Positions 1-7,202 of a DNA stretch of 53,747 nucleotides are shown one piece after another. The DNA is from an uncultured Muribaculaceae bacterium (GTDB taxonomy: Bacteria; Bacteroidota; Bacteroidia; Bacteroidales; Muribaculaceae). The first letter of the stretch is position 1. Each line of letters opens with the position of its first letter. A program made the translations under genes and the position numbers. The stretch is taken from NCBI GenBank assembly GCA_910584055.1, contig CAJTZS010000027.1:1-53747 (forward strand), read 5' to 3'. The notes beneath the pieces were generated by a model. It ran no database searches, was not told the origin of the DNA, and saw only the letters and a list, made by a program, of their open reading frames with translations.

Positions 1-2
1 CC

Positions 3-95
3 TTTTTGTCGCCACACGACATTGAGGCGTCGAGCAACTCATACAGCCACACCGTCATTGGACGCATGGTTAAAAAAAAGCACCCACCGATATGA
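3..95 (+). CDS. C-terminal end of an upstream gene (partial)
   Basis: An open frame enters from the left edge and ends in TGA at 93-95. Its last residues (PHDIEASSNSYSHTVIG, then a basic RMVKKKHPP end) look protein-like. The stop overlaps the start of the next gene in an ATGA arrangement, which is typical of translational coupling. Too little is present to name a family. It is probably the last part of the gene before the pcfK-pcfJ pair in the same operon. Confidence 0.45.
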   Translation, partial: FLSPHDIEASSNSYSHTVIGRMVKKKHPPI

Positions 96-319
96 CAGCT
101 ACAAATCAACATATTAGAAATTCAGGTCGAGGCAATACTCACCATACCTCCCATCAATACCGCATAATCAAGGCGGTTGCGAATGTGGTTGGTGTCATCA
201 TCGGCTTAATCGTGGCAGTGGTGATGTGGGTGGTAGTCAGACCGATACTCCGAGGTGTGGGGTGGCTAATCTCCATACTGACGATAATAGCAATAATCTA
301 TTGGGTATTAACTTTCTAA
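92..319 (+). CDS. Small two-helix membrane protein, unknown function
   Basis: 75 residues. The N-terminal 25 residues are polar and His/Arg-rich, followed by two hydrophobic helices (about 30-48 and 55-74) separated by a short Arg-Gly turn, so a small inner-membrane protein is predicted. ATG 92 overlaps the preceding stop (ATGA), and pcfK follows 11 bases after the TAA. Small membrane proteins are common in ICE operons but no family is recognised here. Coding status is supported by its position between two tightly spaced genes. Confidence 0.6.
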   Translation: MTATNQHIRNSGRGNTHHTSHQYRIIKAVANVVGVIIGLIVAVVMWVVVRPILRGVGWLISILTIIAIIYWVLTF

Positions 320-330
320 TACATACGACT

Positions 331-780
331 ATGAAATCATCTGAAAATTTTACCGAGGCTATCCGCAACTATCTTGATAGCCGTGCAGAGAGCGACAATC
401 TTTTCGCTATCCGCTATGCAGACCCCTCCAAATCTCTTTCGGAGTGCTGTCAGTACATACTCAACGAGGTCAAGCGTCAAGGCGTGGCGGTTATGACCAA
501 TGATGAGGTATTTTCGCTTGCAACCCATTATTGGGATGGAGATTGCACCGCAGAGGAAATCGGCAAACCCATCAACTGCAAGGTGGTAGTCACCAAAGAC
601 CAACTGACAGAGGAAGACAAAGCAGAACTCAAGCAGCAAGCGATGGAGCAGTTCAAGCAGGAACAACTCCGAGAACTCCGCAGTCAGTCAAAGCCGAAGG
701 CTCAACCCAAGCCGACCGCCACCGCTCCCAAAGCCGGAGCAGAGATAGATACTATCCCCAACCTTTTTGATGAACTCTAA
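331..780 (+). CDS. PcfK-like protein
   Basis: 149 residues, resembling the PcfK-like family found next to PcfJ in Bacteroidetes conjugative elements. The N-terminal part is helical (NFTEAIRNYLDSRA). The middle matches the family pattern of a short alpha/beta domain ending near the residues for DGDCTAEEIGKP. The C-terminal third is a Gln/Lys/Glu-rich helix followed by a Pro/Ala/Lys linker and an acidic tail (IPNLFDEL). I start it at ATG 331, not at an earlier in-frame ATG that would overlap the membrane protein. The end overlaps the pcfJ start, so the pair is probably co-translated. Its molecular role is not established; the name comes from plasmid pCF10 neighbourhoods. Confidence 0.75.
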   Translation: MKSSENFTEAIRNYLDSRAESDNLFAIRYADPSKSLSECCQYILNEVKRQGVAVMTNDEVFSLATHYWDGDCTAEEIGKPINCKVVVTKDQLTEEDKAELKQQAMEQFKQEQLRELRSQSKPKAQPKPTATAPKAGAEIDTIPNLFDEL

Positions 781-2068
781 ACAACCCAAGACTATGAGAC
801 CGAAAAATTTAAGAGAAAAGCATATAGTGGAACTGAACGGGCGACTTCGCCCGCTCACCACTCCCCAAATGCAGTGGGCACTCAACTCTACAATCAATCA
901 CTATGGCTACCGACTGAAATCCGGAATGTGTACGTGTATGAAATGCGGACACGAGTGGTTGGAGAACCGGAACGGAATGTGCCTATGCCCCGAGTGTGGC
1001 ACTCAGATTGAAATCAAGGACACCAAAGAGCGGGTAATCCGTGACAAGTCCTATTTCAACGTAATCACCACGATAGAGGGTTATCAGGTAGTCAGAATGT
1101 TCCTGATGATGGTGGAAATGCGCAAGGGAATGAAAGCGAAACCCGCCTATCTTGAAATCGGCAGTTATTGGATTGACTGCAAAGGTCATACCACCGTTAT
1201 AGGATTGCAGAGAACTTTAGGTCCTTATATAGATAGTTTCGCTTTTGGTTCTCCATTGGAGATAAGACGAGACAACGAAGCCTTCCAACGCATATCCGAT
1301 GAATGGGTATATCCCCGCATCAAGGTAACAGATACAATCAAGCGCAACGGATTCAAGGGAAGTTGTCACCATATTCACCCCGTGACTATGTTCCAAGAGT
1401 TGCTGACCAATCCAAAGGCTGAGACGCTGATGAAATCCAACGAGATAGAGTTGCTCCGATACTTATGTTTCAGACCGACTTACAAGGCGGACATCAACAC
1501 CTATTGGAACACAATCAAGATAGCCAACCGCAACGGCTACAAGGTCACTAACTCACAGATGTGGATGGACTACATCAAGATGTTGGAGCGTTGCGGAAAG
1601 GACATACAATCCCCCAAATACATCTGTCCCGCCAATCTCCAAGAAGAACACGACCGATATATGAGGGAGGTTCATATTCTTGAAGACAAGAAGAAAAGAG
1701 CCGAGGACATCATCAAAGCCCAAGAGAGGGAAGCAAGTTTCAAGGAGCAGAAAGAAAAGTTCTTCGGTATCCGCATCAATGACGGAGAGATAGAGGTAAA
1801 GGTATTGGAAAGCGTTGAAGAATACAGACAGGAGGCTGAAAGTCAGCATATATGTCTTTTCAGCGCAGCCTATGACCAGCGAGAGAACAGCCTTATCTTC
1901 TCAGCGAGGATAGACGGCAGGATAATAGAGACCATCGAGGTTGACCTCGAAACTCTAAAAGTGGTTCAGTCAAGAGGAGTCTGCAACAAGAACACCGAGT
2001 ACCACGACCGGATTGTCAGACTCATCAATGCCAACACCCATCTAATCAAAGAAAGAATAACAGCATAA
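770..2068 (+). CDS. PcfJ-like protein with zinc ribbon
   Basis: About 432 residues from ATG 770, which overlaps the pcfK stop; a second in-frame ATG at 794 (MRPKNLREKH) is also plausible. Residues 56-76 form a four-cysteine zinc-ribbon pattern (CTCMKCG ... CLCPECG). It is followed by the PcfJ core with strands such as KSYFNVITTIEGYQVVRMF and a long charged coiled-coil segment near 300-340. PcfJ-like proteins are widespread in Bacteroidetes ICEs and enterococcal plasmids. Their activity is unknown, but the zinc ribbon suggests nucleic-acid binding. It ends 17 bases before a strong terminator, closing this operon. Confidence 0.8.
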   Translation: MNSKQPKTMRPKNLREKHIVELNGRLRPLTTPQMQWALNSTINHYGYRLKSGMCTCMKCGHEWLENRNGMCLCPECGTQIEIKDTKERVIRDKSYFNVITTIEGYQVVRMFLMMVEMRKGMKAKPAYLEIGSYWIDCKGHTTVIGLQRTLGPYIDSFAFGSPLEIRRDNEAFQRISDEWVYPRIKVTDTIKRNGFKGSCHHIHPVTMFQELLTNPKAETLMKSNEIELLRYLCFRPTYKADINTYWNTIKIANRNGYKVTNSQMWMDYIKMLERCGKDIQSPKYICPANLQEEHDRYMREVHILEDKKKRAEDIIKAQEREASFKEQKEKFFGIRINDGEIEVKVLESVEEYRQEAESQHICLFSAAYDQRENSLIFSARIDGRIIETIEVDLETLKVVQSRGVCNKNTEYHDRIVRLINANTHLIKERITA

Positions 2069-2084
2069 GATGTTTCATAGTCAG

Positions 2085-2125
2085 AGTGGAGCGACCTCGT
2101 GATGAAGTCGCCCCACTCGTTTTTT
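2085..2125 (+). terminator. Rho-independent terminator after pcfJ
   Basis: Stem AGTGG-A-GCGAC pairs with GTCGC-C-CCACT around an 11-base loop (2096-2106), followed by CG and six T residues at 2120-2125. It lies 17 bases after the pcfJ stop, on the same strand. Confidence 0.85.
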
Positions 2126-2152
2126 GCAAAAATTTCGGCCGCCACAGGCGGC
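2126..2152 (-). terminator. Terminator-like hairpin after the DJ-1 gene
   Basis: GCCGCC-ACA-GGCGGC at 2138-2152 is a perfect 6-bp stem with a 3-base loop. Read on the minus strand it is followed by CGAAATTTTTG. It starts 9 bases after the DJ-1 stop. It abuts the pcfJ terminator, so the two operons end tail to tail here. A 19/22 similar sequence lies at 5864-5885. Confidence 0.65.
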
Positions 2153-2161
2153 GATGGTGCA

Positions 2162-2806
2162 TTAACTATTGCATCCGCAAGTACAGTTGTCGTTACAATC
2201 ACAGCAGCCTACCACCATTCCTTCACGGAGTGCTCTTTCGGTTTCCTCTCCTTTCGCTTTCCTTACTATGGCAAGGGCAAATTCAAGTGTCGTGCCGGGT
2301 CCTTTTGACGTTATCAGCCTGTCTACGACTACAACGGGGTCTTCCGAATAAATGCCTCCGTTCATTTCAAACTCCTCTTTGAGGAACGGATACCCGGTGG
2401 CCTCTGTTCCGTTGATTATTCCTATGGGACCGAGTACAAGAGCCGGCGCTGCGCATATCGCGGCGATATTGCCGCCATTGTCCCAATGGCTCTTTACCAT
2501 GCCTTTCAAATCCTCTCCAAGATTTACGGCTTCTTCGGTTTTATCTGCTCCGGGGAACACAAGCCAGTCTATCTGCTTAGGATCTAACTCCGATATTTTC
2601 ATGTCTGCAACTACATAGTTGCCTGTGGCTCCCTTTACAAGACGGTTTTCAGTCATTGAGACCGTGTAAACTGCCATTCCTGCACGTCGCATGACATCGA
2701 CGGGAGCGATAGCCTCGATTTCATCGAAGCCTGTGCCGAGCATCACGAATGTTGCCTTACCGCTGGGCTTGGCTGATGCCGGAATACTGATACTGTTTTC
2801 AGTCAT
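2162..2806 (-). CDS. DJ-1/PfpI family protein with Cys-rich C-terminal tail
   Basis: 214 residues of the DJ-1/PfpI/YajL superfamily (class I glutamine-amidotransferase-like fold). The conserved acidic elbow is GFDEIEAIAPVDVMRRAG (about 26-43). The nucleophile elbow is NIAAICAAP with Cys118. Family members act as glyoxalases, deglycase-like or chaperone proteins, or sense oxidants; which applies here cannot be told. The first 15 residues are an extra low-complexity leader. Unusual is the last stretch, with six cysteines at 201, 202, 204, 208, 210 and 212 (CCDCNDNCTCGC), which looks metal- or redox-active. It is divergent from an HxlR regulator gene at 2960, a pairing that suggests redox or electrophile control. 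Confidence 0.85.
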   Translation of the reverse strand: MTENSISIPASAKPSGKATFVMLGTGFDEIEAIAPVDVMRRAGMAVYTVSMTENRLVKGATGNYVVADMKISELDPKQIDWLVFPGADKTEEAVNLGEDLKGMVKSHWDNGGNIAAICAAPALVLGPIGIINGTEATGYPFLKEEFEMNGGIYSEDPVVVVDRLITSKGPGTTLEFALAIVRKAKGEETERALREGMVVGCCDCNDNCTCGCNS

Positions 2807-2870
2807 AATTTGTGGGTTTATGTTGTTTTTGTTAACTTTGCAAAGGATAACTGCTACCCTTTGGATAGTG

Positions 2871-2878
2871 CAAAGTTA
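2871..2878 (-). promoter_or_regulatory. Bacteroidales -7 box for the DJ-1 gene
   Basis: CAAAGTTA on the plus strand reads TAACTTTG on the minus strand, matching the Bacteroidetes -7 consensus TAnnTTTG, 65 bases before the DJ-1 start. A good TTTG -33 box is not evident. A second TAACTTTG faces the other way at 2833-2840. The divergent gap 2807-2959 probably also carries the HxlR operator. Confidence 0.4.
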
Positions 2879-2959
2879 TACATCAAAACACTGCTTTGCA
2901 AGAGGTTACTTTGAGAGTAGCCGCTTACTTCAAACTCACTTTTAGTCAGTATCAGCCAG

Positions 2960-3322
2960 ATGAAGACAGAAAAAATTTCAGAAAAATATTCATGTATCGC
3001 TTCATGTCCCATGAGAAATGTGATAGCGCACTTCGCCAACAAGTGGTCGATGCTTCTCCTTGTCATACTTGATGAGTTCGGAGTAATGCGTTTCAACGAA
3101 TTGTCAAGAGCAATACCGGATATTTCTCCTAAGGTATTGTCAGGACATCTGAAGACTCTTGAATCAGTCGGACTTGTAAAGCGTATCCTGTATGCAGAGG
3201 TTCCCCCTCGCACTGAATATGAGTTGACTGATTTAGGAAAGACTCTTATTCCTATACTCAATCAGCTGTCAGACTGGGGACGAGAACATCTGAAGGACTT
3301 TAAGACTACTTCAACCCATTGA
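2960..3322 (+). CDS. HxlR-family winged-helix regulator
   Basis: 120 residues, the usual length for HxlR/MarR-type regulators. The N-terminus contains the family signature SCPMRNVIAHFANKWSM, whose Cys16-Pro is used as an electrophile or redox sensor in several HxlR proteins. The winged helix follows (LVILDEFGVMRFNELSRAI, then ISPKVLSGHLKTLESVGLV). The wing contains VPPRTEYELTDLGK. It is transcribed divergently from the DJ-1 gene and most likely controls it. Its last 17 bases overlap the end of the convergent CAT-like gene. Family confidence is high; the inducer is unknown. Confidence 0.9.
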   Translation: MKTEKISEKYSCIASCPMRNVIAHFANKWSMLLLVILDEFGVMRFNELSRAIPDISPKVLSGHLKTLESVGLVKRILYAEVPPRTEYELTDLGKTLIPILNQLSDWGREHLKDFKTTSTH

Positions 3323-3938
3323 TTTCTTCTTGCAAACGATTAAGGAATGTGGCGGCATGAGCACCATCCATCTGGGTGTGGTGGAACTGAAACGACAAGG
3401 TTAATCGGGTCTTGAACCACGACTTGCGGTAACGTCCCCAGATTATAAACGGATTGTTGAAGATTCCGCTATACATCCCGACTGCACCGTCTATATCGTA
3501 TTGAGCCAATGCCGAAGTCCCGATTACCATGCTGTCGGTGATGTCGTGATTCTCACAGGTCTCGGCAACTTGTCGTGTCAGACGAAGATAATCGTCATTG
3601 AATTGATAGAGGTCTTCGCAGTATGGAATATCACAAGAACTGACCTCCCCCTGAGAATTGGCTACAATTGTATTGACTGCTATCGAATCATATTTGATGA
3701 GTTTGTTACCTACCGGCAGCATATAGAACTCCTTTACCTGCGATGCGGCTTTTCCAATGCACCAGCACATCAGCATATTGAATTTCAGACCTCGTTTTTT
3801 GCTTATATGTCGGAGGCTGGTAACATCGAGGGTCTTGATAAGTGTCACCATAGGCATCGGTGCCTTCATCCACATCTCAAAGGCGTATGCCCGAGTGGTA
3901 TCCTTCGGATTGATTTCTTGCATCATTTTTTGATGCAA
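3306..3938 (-). CDS. CAT-like O-acetyltransferase
   Basis: 210 residues, close to the 213-220 of chloramphenicol acetyltransferases. The C-terminus keeps the catalytic motif FHHTQMDGAH, with His187 and Asp191 matching CAT His195/Asp199. The rest diverges clearly from the classical resistance enzymes: the region that normally reads IPW is replaced by GTSALAQYD. This matches the CatA-like O-acetyltransferases seen in Bacteroidales genomes, so chloramphenicol resistance should not be assumed. The chosen start (ATG 3938) overlaps a TAACTTTG box at 3936-3943, so ATG 3926 or 3923 may be the true start if that box is used. It lies 42 bases downstream of the AraC gene. Confidence 0.75.
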   Translation of the reverse strand: MHQKMMQEINPKDTTRAYAFEMWMKAPMPMVTLIKTLDVTSLRHISKKRGLKFNMLMCWCIGKAASQVKEFYMLPVGNKLIKYDSIAVNTIVANSQGEVSSCDIPYCEDLYQFNDDYLRLTRQVAETCENHDITDSMVIGTSALAQYDIDGAVGMYSGIFNNPFIIWGRYRKSWFKTRLTLSFQFHHTQMDGAHAATFLNRLQEEINGLK

Positions 3939-3980
3939 AGTTACTCCGGTCTTTTCTTCCGTGATAGAAGAAAAGCGACA

Positions 3981-4763
3981 TTATGCCGGGTTAGTAAACA
4001 AATCCGAGTACGGAAGGCTGTATTTACTGAGTGAAAGAGGGGTATGTCCGCTCATTGCCTTAAAATCTCTGATAAAATGCGACTGGTCTGAGAAGCCGCA
4101 GGCAGAAGCTATTTCGGCATAATTCTGTTCGCCGTTCTGCATCAGCCACAATGCCTTTTGAAACCTCACAACCCGAGAATACTCCTTCGGATTCATACCC
4201 ACCGTTTCACTGAATATTCGCTCATACTGCCTTTTACTCAGACAGGCAATGTCAGCAAGTGAACTGACAGGCATTGAAGGTACGTGGAACATTGTCTTGA
4301 TGGATTCGCCAATTCGAGATATGTTCAACGCCGGTTCTATCTTTGACAACAGGTATTTATCCAGAATGTCGATACAGTCATCGTGATTTTCGCTGTCGAA
4401 GATAATTCGCGTGATTTCATTGAGTTGGCGGTTCTCAATATCATATCCGGATATTTCCATATTATAGAATGCCGACGGCGGTGTGTCAATAAACATACCG
4501 ATAGTGTGAGGATAGAACACTGCAACAATCATTTCCAACCGTCCGTCTGATTGGATATGCGCCGGGAAATTCACCTGGCCGCTGATTGTAAATTGTGATT
4601 GACTTTTGGCAAGTTCCGGAATATAAAGAGGCGACTTCCTGTGGAAGATAATCTGCGGACAACCGATAGGAAATGTCAGGACGCTGAAAGGCTCATTGCT
4701 TTCCAGTACCCAGTAATAGCGCACAAATAGACGCAATTCTTCACTCGGTTGATAGATTGTCAT
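3981..4763 (-). CDS. AraC-family transcriptional regulator
   Basis: 260 residues. The N-terminal 150 or so form the sensor domain typical of one AraC subgroup (MTIYQPSEELRLFVRYYWVL; later FPIGCPQIIFH), probably ligand-binding. The C-terminal 100 residues are the double helix-turn-helix DNA-binding domain, with SLADIACLSKRQYERIF for the first HTH, NPKEYSRVVRFQKAL as linker and YAEIASACGFSDQSHFIRDF for the second. It is followed on the same strand by the CAT-like gene, and the arginase-fold gene precedes it, so all three may be one transcription unit. A degraded copy of its first 11 codons survives at 8022-8054. Confidence 0.9.
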   Translation of the reverse strand: MTIYQPSEELRLFVRYYWVLESNEPFSVLTFPIGCPQIIFHRKSPLYIPELAKSQSQFTISGQVNFPAHIQSDGRLEMIVAVFYPHTIGMFIDTPPSAFYNMEISGYDIENRQLNEITRIIFDSENHDDCIDILDKYLLSKIEPALNISRIGESIKTMFHVPSMPVSSLADIACLSKRQYERIFSETVGMNPKEYSRVVRFQKALWLMQNGEQNYAEIASACGFSDQSHFIRDFKAMSGHTPLSLSKYSLPYSDLFTNPA

Positions 4764-4816
4764 TGTCTCCTACTCTGTGAAAATGGAAATGAACATTGCG
4801 ATGCGCCTTACGACAA

Positions 4817-5683
4817 TTATTTCATTAACGGCAAATTGGCAAGCATAGCTTTCAGGCGAATTGCAAGGCGAGGCATGGGTTCGGCTACTGTCAAGGCAAC
4901 AAGCTCTTTCTCGTTGGCAATGTCGTTTATAAGGCGCACAACTTCTGTAAGTTTTAGCCCACCATCGGGACCATCGGCAACCGCGGCGAGAATGTCTGAC
5001 GGATCCATTACGTCCATGTCGAAATGAATCATGACTTTGGAGGCTCCTGTGTTGCGAAGCCAGTCCGTCACGGGCTTGCTGTCGGCAGAAAGTTGCTCAG
5101 GAGAGAAATGTGTAAGCCCCCAATCGTCAACACGCTTCTCAATATAGGGGTATTCACATTCGCGGAGCCCGGCAAGGCAAATCCTGTCGGAAGACACTTG
5201 AGCGGGCAAAAGACTCATTAGTTTTTCATCACCCCGGCCCATGCACCCGGCGAGAGCCATTGCATGATAACCGTTATAGTCATCGCCCGGCTGGGTGATG
5301 TCGGGATGAGCGTCAATCCATACTATTGCTACATCATCCTGATATTTAGATGCTAAAAAAGAGAACACGGGTACGCTGACCGAGCATTCGCCACCAAGTG
5401 TCACGACCTTGTCAGGGTTGGCAATGGCAAGTGTGTCGAGAGCCGCCTTTGTCTGTTTTATGATAATATCACGGTCAAGAACGCCATCGGTTTCTTCGCG
5501 GTTTGAGATGTCAGTTGAAACCGGGACCGTGAATGTTTCGCACGTTGTCTCAGGGGCAAGATATGCCAATAGCATTGAGCCGAGATAATAGCCGCGAGAT
5601 GCTTCATCAGCCGGGATTTCTGGTATCCAACGCGCGATATTAGCACCCTGCCATTGAGGGTATATCAGTCGTATTGTTTTCAT
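4817..5683 (-). CDS. Arginase/agmatinase-fold protein with His-to-Cys change
   Basis: 288 residues of the ureohydrolase (arginase/agmatinase/HDAC-like) fold. Metal-binding motifs are visible: IDAHPD (Asp124, His126, Asp128) and FDMDVMDP (Asp222, Asp224). The first ligand motif, normally GGDHS, reads GGECS here (Cys100), so one of the six canonical Mn ligands is changed from His to Cys. Related arginase-family proteins with Cys at this position exist, but I do not know their substrate, so arginase activity should not be assumed. It has its own promoter block at 5774-5799 and is followed after 53 bases by the AraC gene. Confidence 0.8.
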   Translation of the reverse strand: MKTIRLIYPQWQGANIARWIPEIPADEASRGYYLGSMLLAYLAPETTCETFTVPVSTDISNREETDGVLDRDIIIKQTKAALDTLAIANPDKVVTLGGECSVSVPVFSFLASKYQDDVAIVWIDAHPDITQPGDDYNGYHAMALAGCMGRGDEKLMSLLPAQVSSDRICLAGLRECEYPYIEKRVDDWGLTHFSPEQLSADSKPVTDWLRNTGASKVMIHFDMDVMDPSDILAAVADGPDGGLKLTEVVRLINDIANEKELVALTVAEPMPRLAIRLKAMLANLPLMK

Positions 5684-5773
5684 ATATTCATTCGCTTATA
5701 CAGATTAACAACAAACAGCAATATTCCATGGTTTGAATGAAAATATCATTTCAGATGCTTATATTTTAGACTA

Positions 5774-5799
5774 CAAAGTTAATTAAAATTACACGATTT
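5774..5799 (-). promoter_or_regulatory. Promoter block upstream of the arginase-fold gene
   Basis: On the minus strand the block reads AAATCGTGTAATTTTAAT followed by TAACTTTG (a TAnnTTTG -7 box at 5774-5781), 91 bases before the start codon. Almost the same block occurs upstream of the tautomerase gene at 8842-8867, so it is likely a shared promoter or operator. The rest of 5684-5899 holds no gene. Confidence 0.5.
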
Positions 5800-5863
5800 A
5801 TGGAAGCCACATCAGTAAAGAAGGCGGTGGAACATCACGTTTCATCGCCCTCATTTTACCAAT

Positions 5864-5885
5864 AATTTCGGCCTCCACTTGCGGC
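5864..5885 (-). repeat. Copy of the DJ-1 terminator-like element
   Basis: AATTTCGGCC-t-CCAC-tt-GCGGC matches 19 of 22 positions of 2131-2152. In both places it lies just behind a minus-strand stop codon (14 and 9 bases away). The stem is weakened in this copy (only GCC/GGC pair well), so terminator activity is doubtful. It may be a dispersed repeat. Confidence 0.4.
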
Positions 5886-5899
5886 TACATCAACGATGT

Positions 5900-6553
5900 T
5901 TATTCTGCATTTTTATTGAGCCATTCAGTTCTTACCTTATCAGGAAGATGTGAGACCTTGAAGTCTGAGAATGTCACATCAAACCCGTCACCGTCAGGAC
6001 AAGCTGCATACATACCGATTTTTACAGGATGATTAGCTTCAAGCCACGCATTTCGCATCATAAAGTATTCTTTGTCATTGAAGGAATAGAATATCTCGAT
6101 TGCGTCAACGCGGCGTACTGCCTTAATCCATATTTGTTCAACCGGGCGGTCAAGGGCAATGACGCTCCAGTCCGATGTCTTGTGCGTCACTACAGTGCTC
6201 AGATTAAACTTGCCGTCAACAAACTCGATTCCGGTCTTGATGTAGTTTTCATGGTCAATTCGTATCATCAGACCGGCCTGATCGAAGCGCACCTTGTAGT
6301 CTCCCGATATTTTCACTTTCGCCTCAAATTCGCCTCCATATTCCGAGTAGTAGAAAGGTGCGTCATCTACGGTGAACCCATAGTGCGATATCCTCCAGTA
6401 GTCGCTTTTAGGCGTCACCGACATGGTAAGTCTGTTTCCGTCGATTTTCCATACCGATGGTTCATTAAACCAATTCATTTTTTCCAAGGTCTGTGCTGCC
6501 ATAAATGCAGGGAACAGCATTACCAACATAATTAAGAATGTTTTTCTGTTCAT
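5900..6553 (-). CDS. Exported DUF1349 concanavalin-like protein
   Basis: 217 residues with an N-terminal signal peptide (MNRKTFLIMLVMLFPAFMAA, cleavage near AAQ). The mature part resembles DUF1349, a jelly-roll concanavalin-like domain: an aromatic start (LEKMNWFNEPSVW), then DAPFYYSEYGGEFEAKVKI, QAGLMIRIDHENYIKTGIEF and a DVTFSDFKVSHL end. The family is often found in secreted carbohydrate-related proteins but has no firmly assigned reaction. It starts 6 bases after the acetyltransferase stop on the same strand, so they form an operon. Periplasmic or surface location is inferred. Confidence 0.8.
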   Translation of the reverse strand: MNRKTFLIMLVMLFPAFMAAQTLEKMNWFNEPSVWKIDGNRLTMSVTPKSDYWRISHYGFTVDDAPFYYSEYGGEFEAKVKISGDYKVRFDQAGLMIRIDHENYIKTGIEFVDGKFNLSTVVTHKTSDWSVIALDRPVEQIWIKAVRRVDAIEIFYSFNDKEYFMMRNAWLEANHPVKIGMYAACPDGDGFDVTFSDFKVSHLPDKVRTEWLNKNAE

Positions 6554-6559
6554 ACTCTG

Positions 6560-7120
6560 TTATTTTGAGATTGTTTTGATTACCTTACACGGATTGCCGG
6601 CTGCCACCGAATTTGCCGGAATGTCTTTGACCACCACACTCCCTGCTCCGATAACGCAGTTATCTCCAATAGTCACTCCCGGCAGGGCTTGGACTCCTGC
6701 GCCGATCCATACATTATTGCCTACGGCAATAGGCTTGGCATACTCCAGCCCTTTGTTGCGCTCGGAAGCATCTATGGGATGTCCGGCTGTATAAAAGCCA
6801 CAGTTTGGGGCGATGAATACATTGTCGCCGAAAGTTACAGAAGCCTCATCGAGAATCACCAAATTGAAATTTGCATAGAAGTTTTCACCGACAGATATAT
6901 TGTAGCCATAATCACAATAAAACGGTTGTTCCACAAGAATTTTCCCTTTAATCCTACCAAGCATTTTGCGCAACAATACGTCACGACCTTCTGTGTCCTT
7001 AGGACGAAGAAGATTATAGTCGCAACATAATTCCTTACACTCAAGCCTTTCGGCAATAAGCGCCGGATCATTGTTTGCATCGTATATCATGCCTTTAAGC
7101 ATTTTTTCTTTCTCAGTCAT
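6560..7120 (-). CDS. Maltose/galactoside O-acetyltransferase-like protein
   Basis: 186 residues, the usual length of Maa/LacA-type sugar O-acetyltransferases. The N-terminal Mac domain reads MTEKEKMLKGMIYDANNDP. Left-handed beta-helix hexapeptide repeats follow (ILVEQPFYCDYGYNISVGEN; VTFGDNVFIAPNCGFYTAGH with the catalytic His in TAGH; IGAGVQALPGVTIGDNCVIG). It would use acetyl-CoA to acetylate a free sugar in the cytoplasm. It heads a two-gene operon with the DUF1349 gene and is divergent from the LuxR regulator, with palindromic sites between them. Confidence 0.88.
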   Translation of the reverse strand: MTEKEKMLKGMIYDANNDPALIAERLECKELCCDYNLLRPKDTEGRDVLLRKMLGRIKGKILVEQPFYCDYGYNISVGENFYANFNLVILDEASVTFGDNVFIAPNCGFYTAGHPIDASERNKGLEYAKPIAVGNNVWIGAGVQALPGVTIGDNCVIGAGSVVVKDIPANSVAAGNPCKVIKTISK

Positions 7121-7141
7121 AGCATATAACCATTAGTTTAT

Positions 7142-7159
7142 TTAACTTTGCAAAGTTAA
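7142..7159. promoter_or_regulatory. Palindrome holding back-to-back -7 boxes
   Basis: TTAACTTTGCAAAGTTAA is a perfect 18-bp palindrome. Each strand reads TAACTTTG, so both divergent genes (acetyltransferase at 7120, LuxR-type gene at 7203) could share overlapping -7 elements. This predicts competition or joint control. Confidence 0.55.
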
Positions 7160-7170
7160 TGAATTGCAGT

Positions 7171-7188
7171 ATAGCCATCAATGGCTAT
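7171..7188. promoter_or_regulatory. Operator-like inverted repeat before the LuxR-type gene
   Basis: ATAGCCAT-CA-ATGGCTAT is a perfect 8-2-8 inverted repeat, 15 bases upstream of ATG 7203. Its size suits a dimeric HTH regulator, probably the LuxR-type protein itself. Confidence 0.5.
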
Positions 7189-7202
7189 AAATAACCATTT
7201 TT

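Noticed and set aside
3306..3938. Reading the CAT-like gene as a chloramphenicol resistance gene
   Set aside because: The HHxxxDG motif is present but the rest diverges from known resistance enzymes; only the fold and O-acetyltransferase type are supported.
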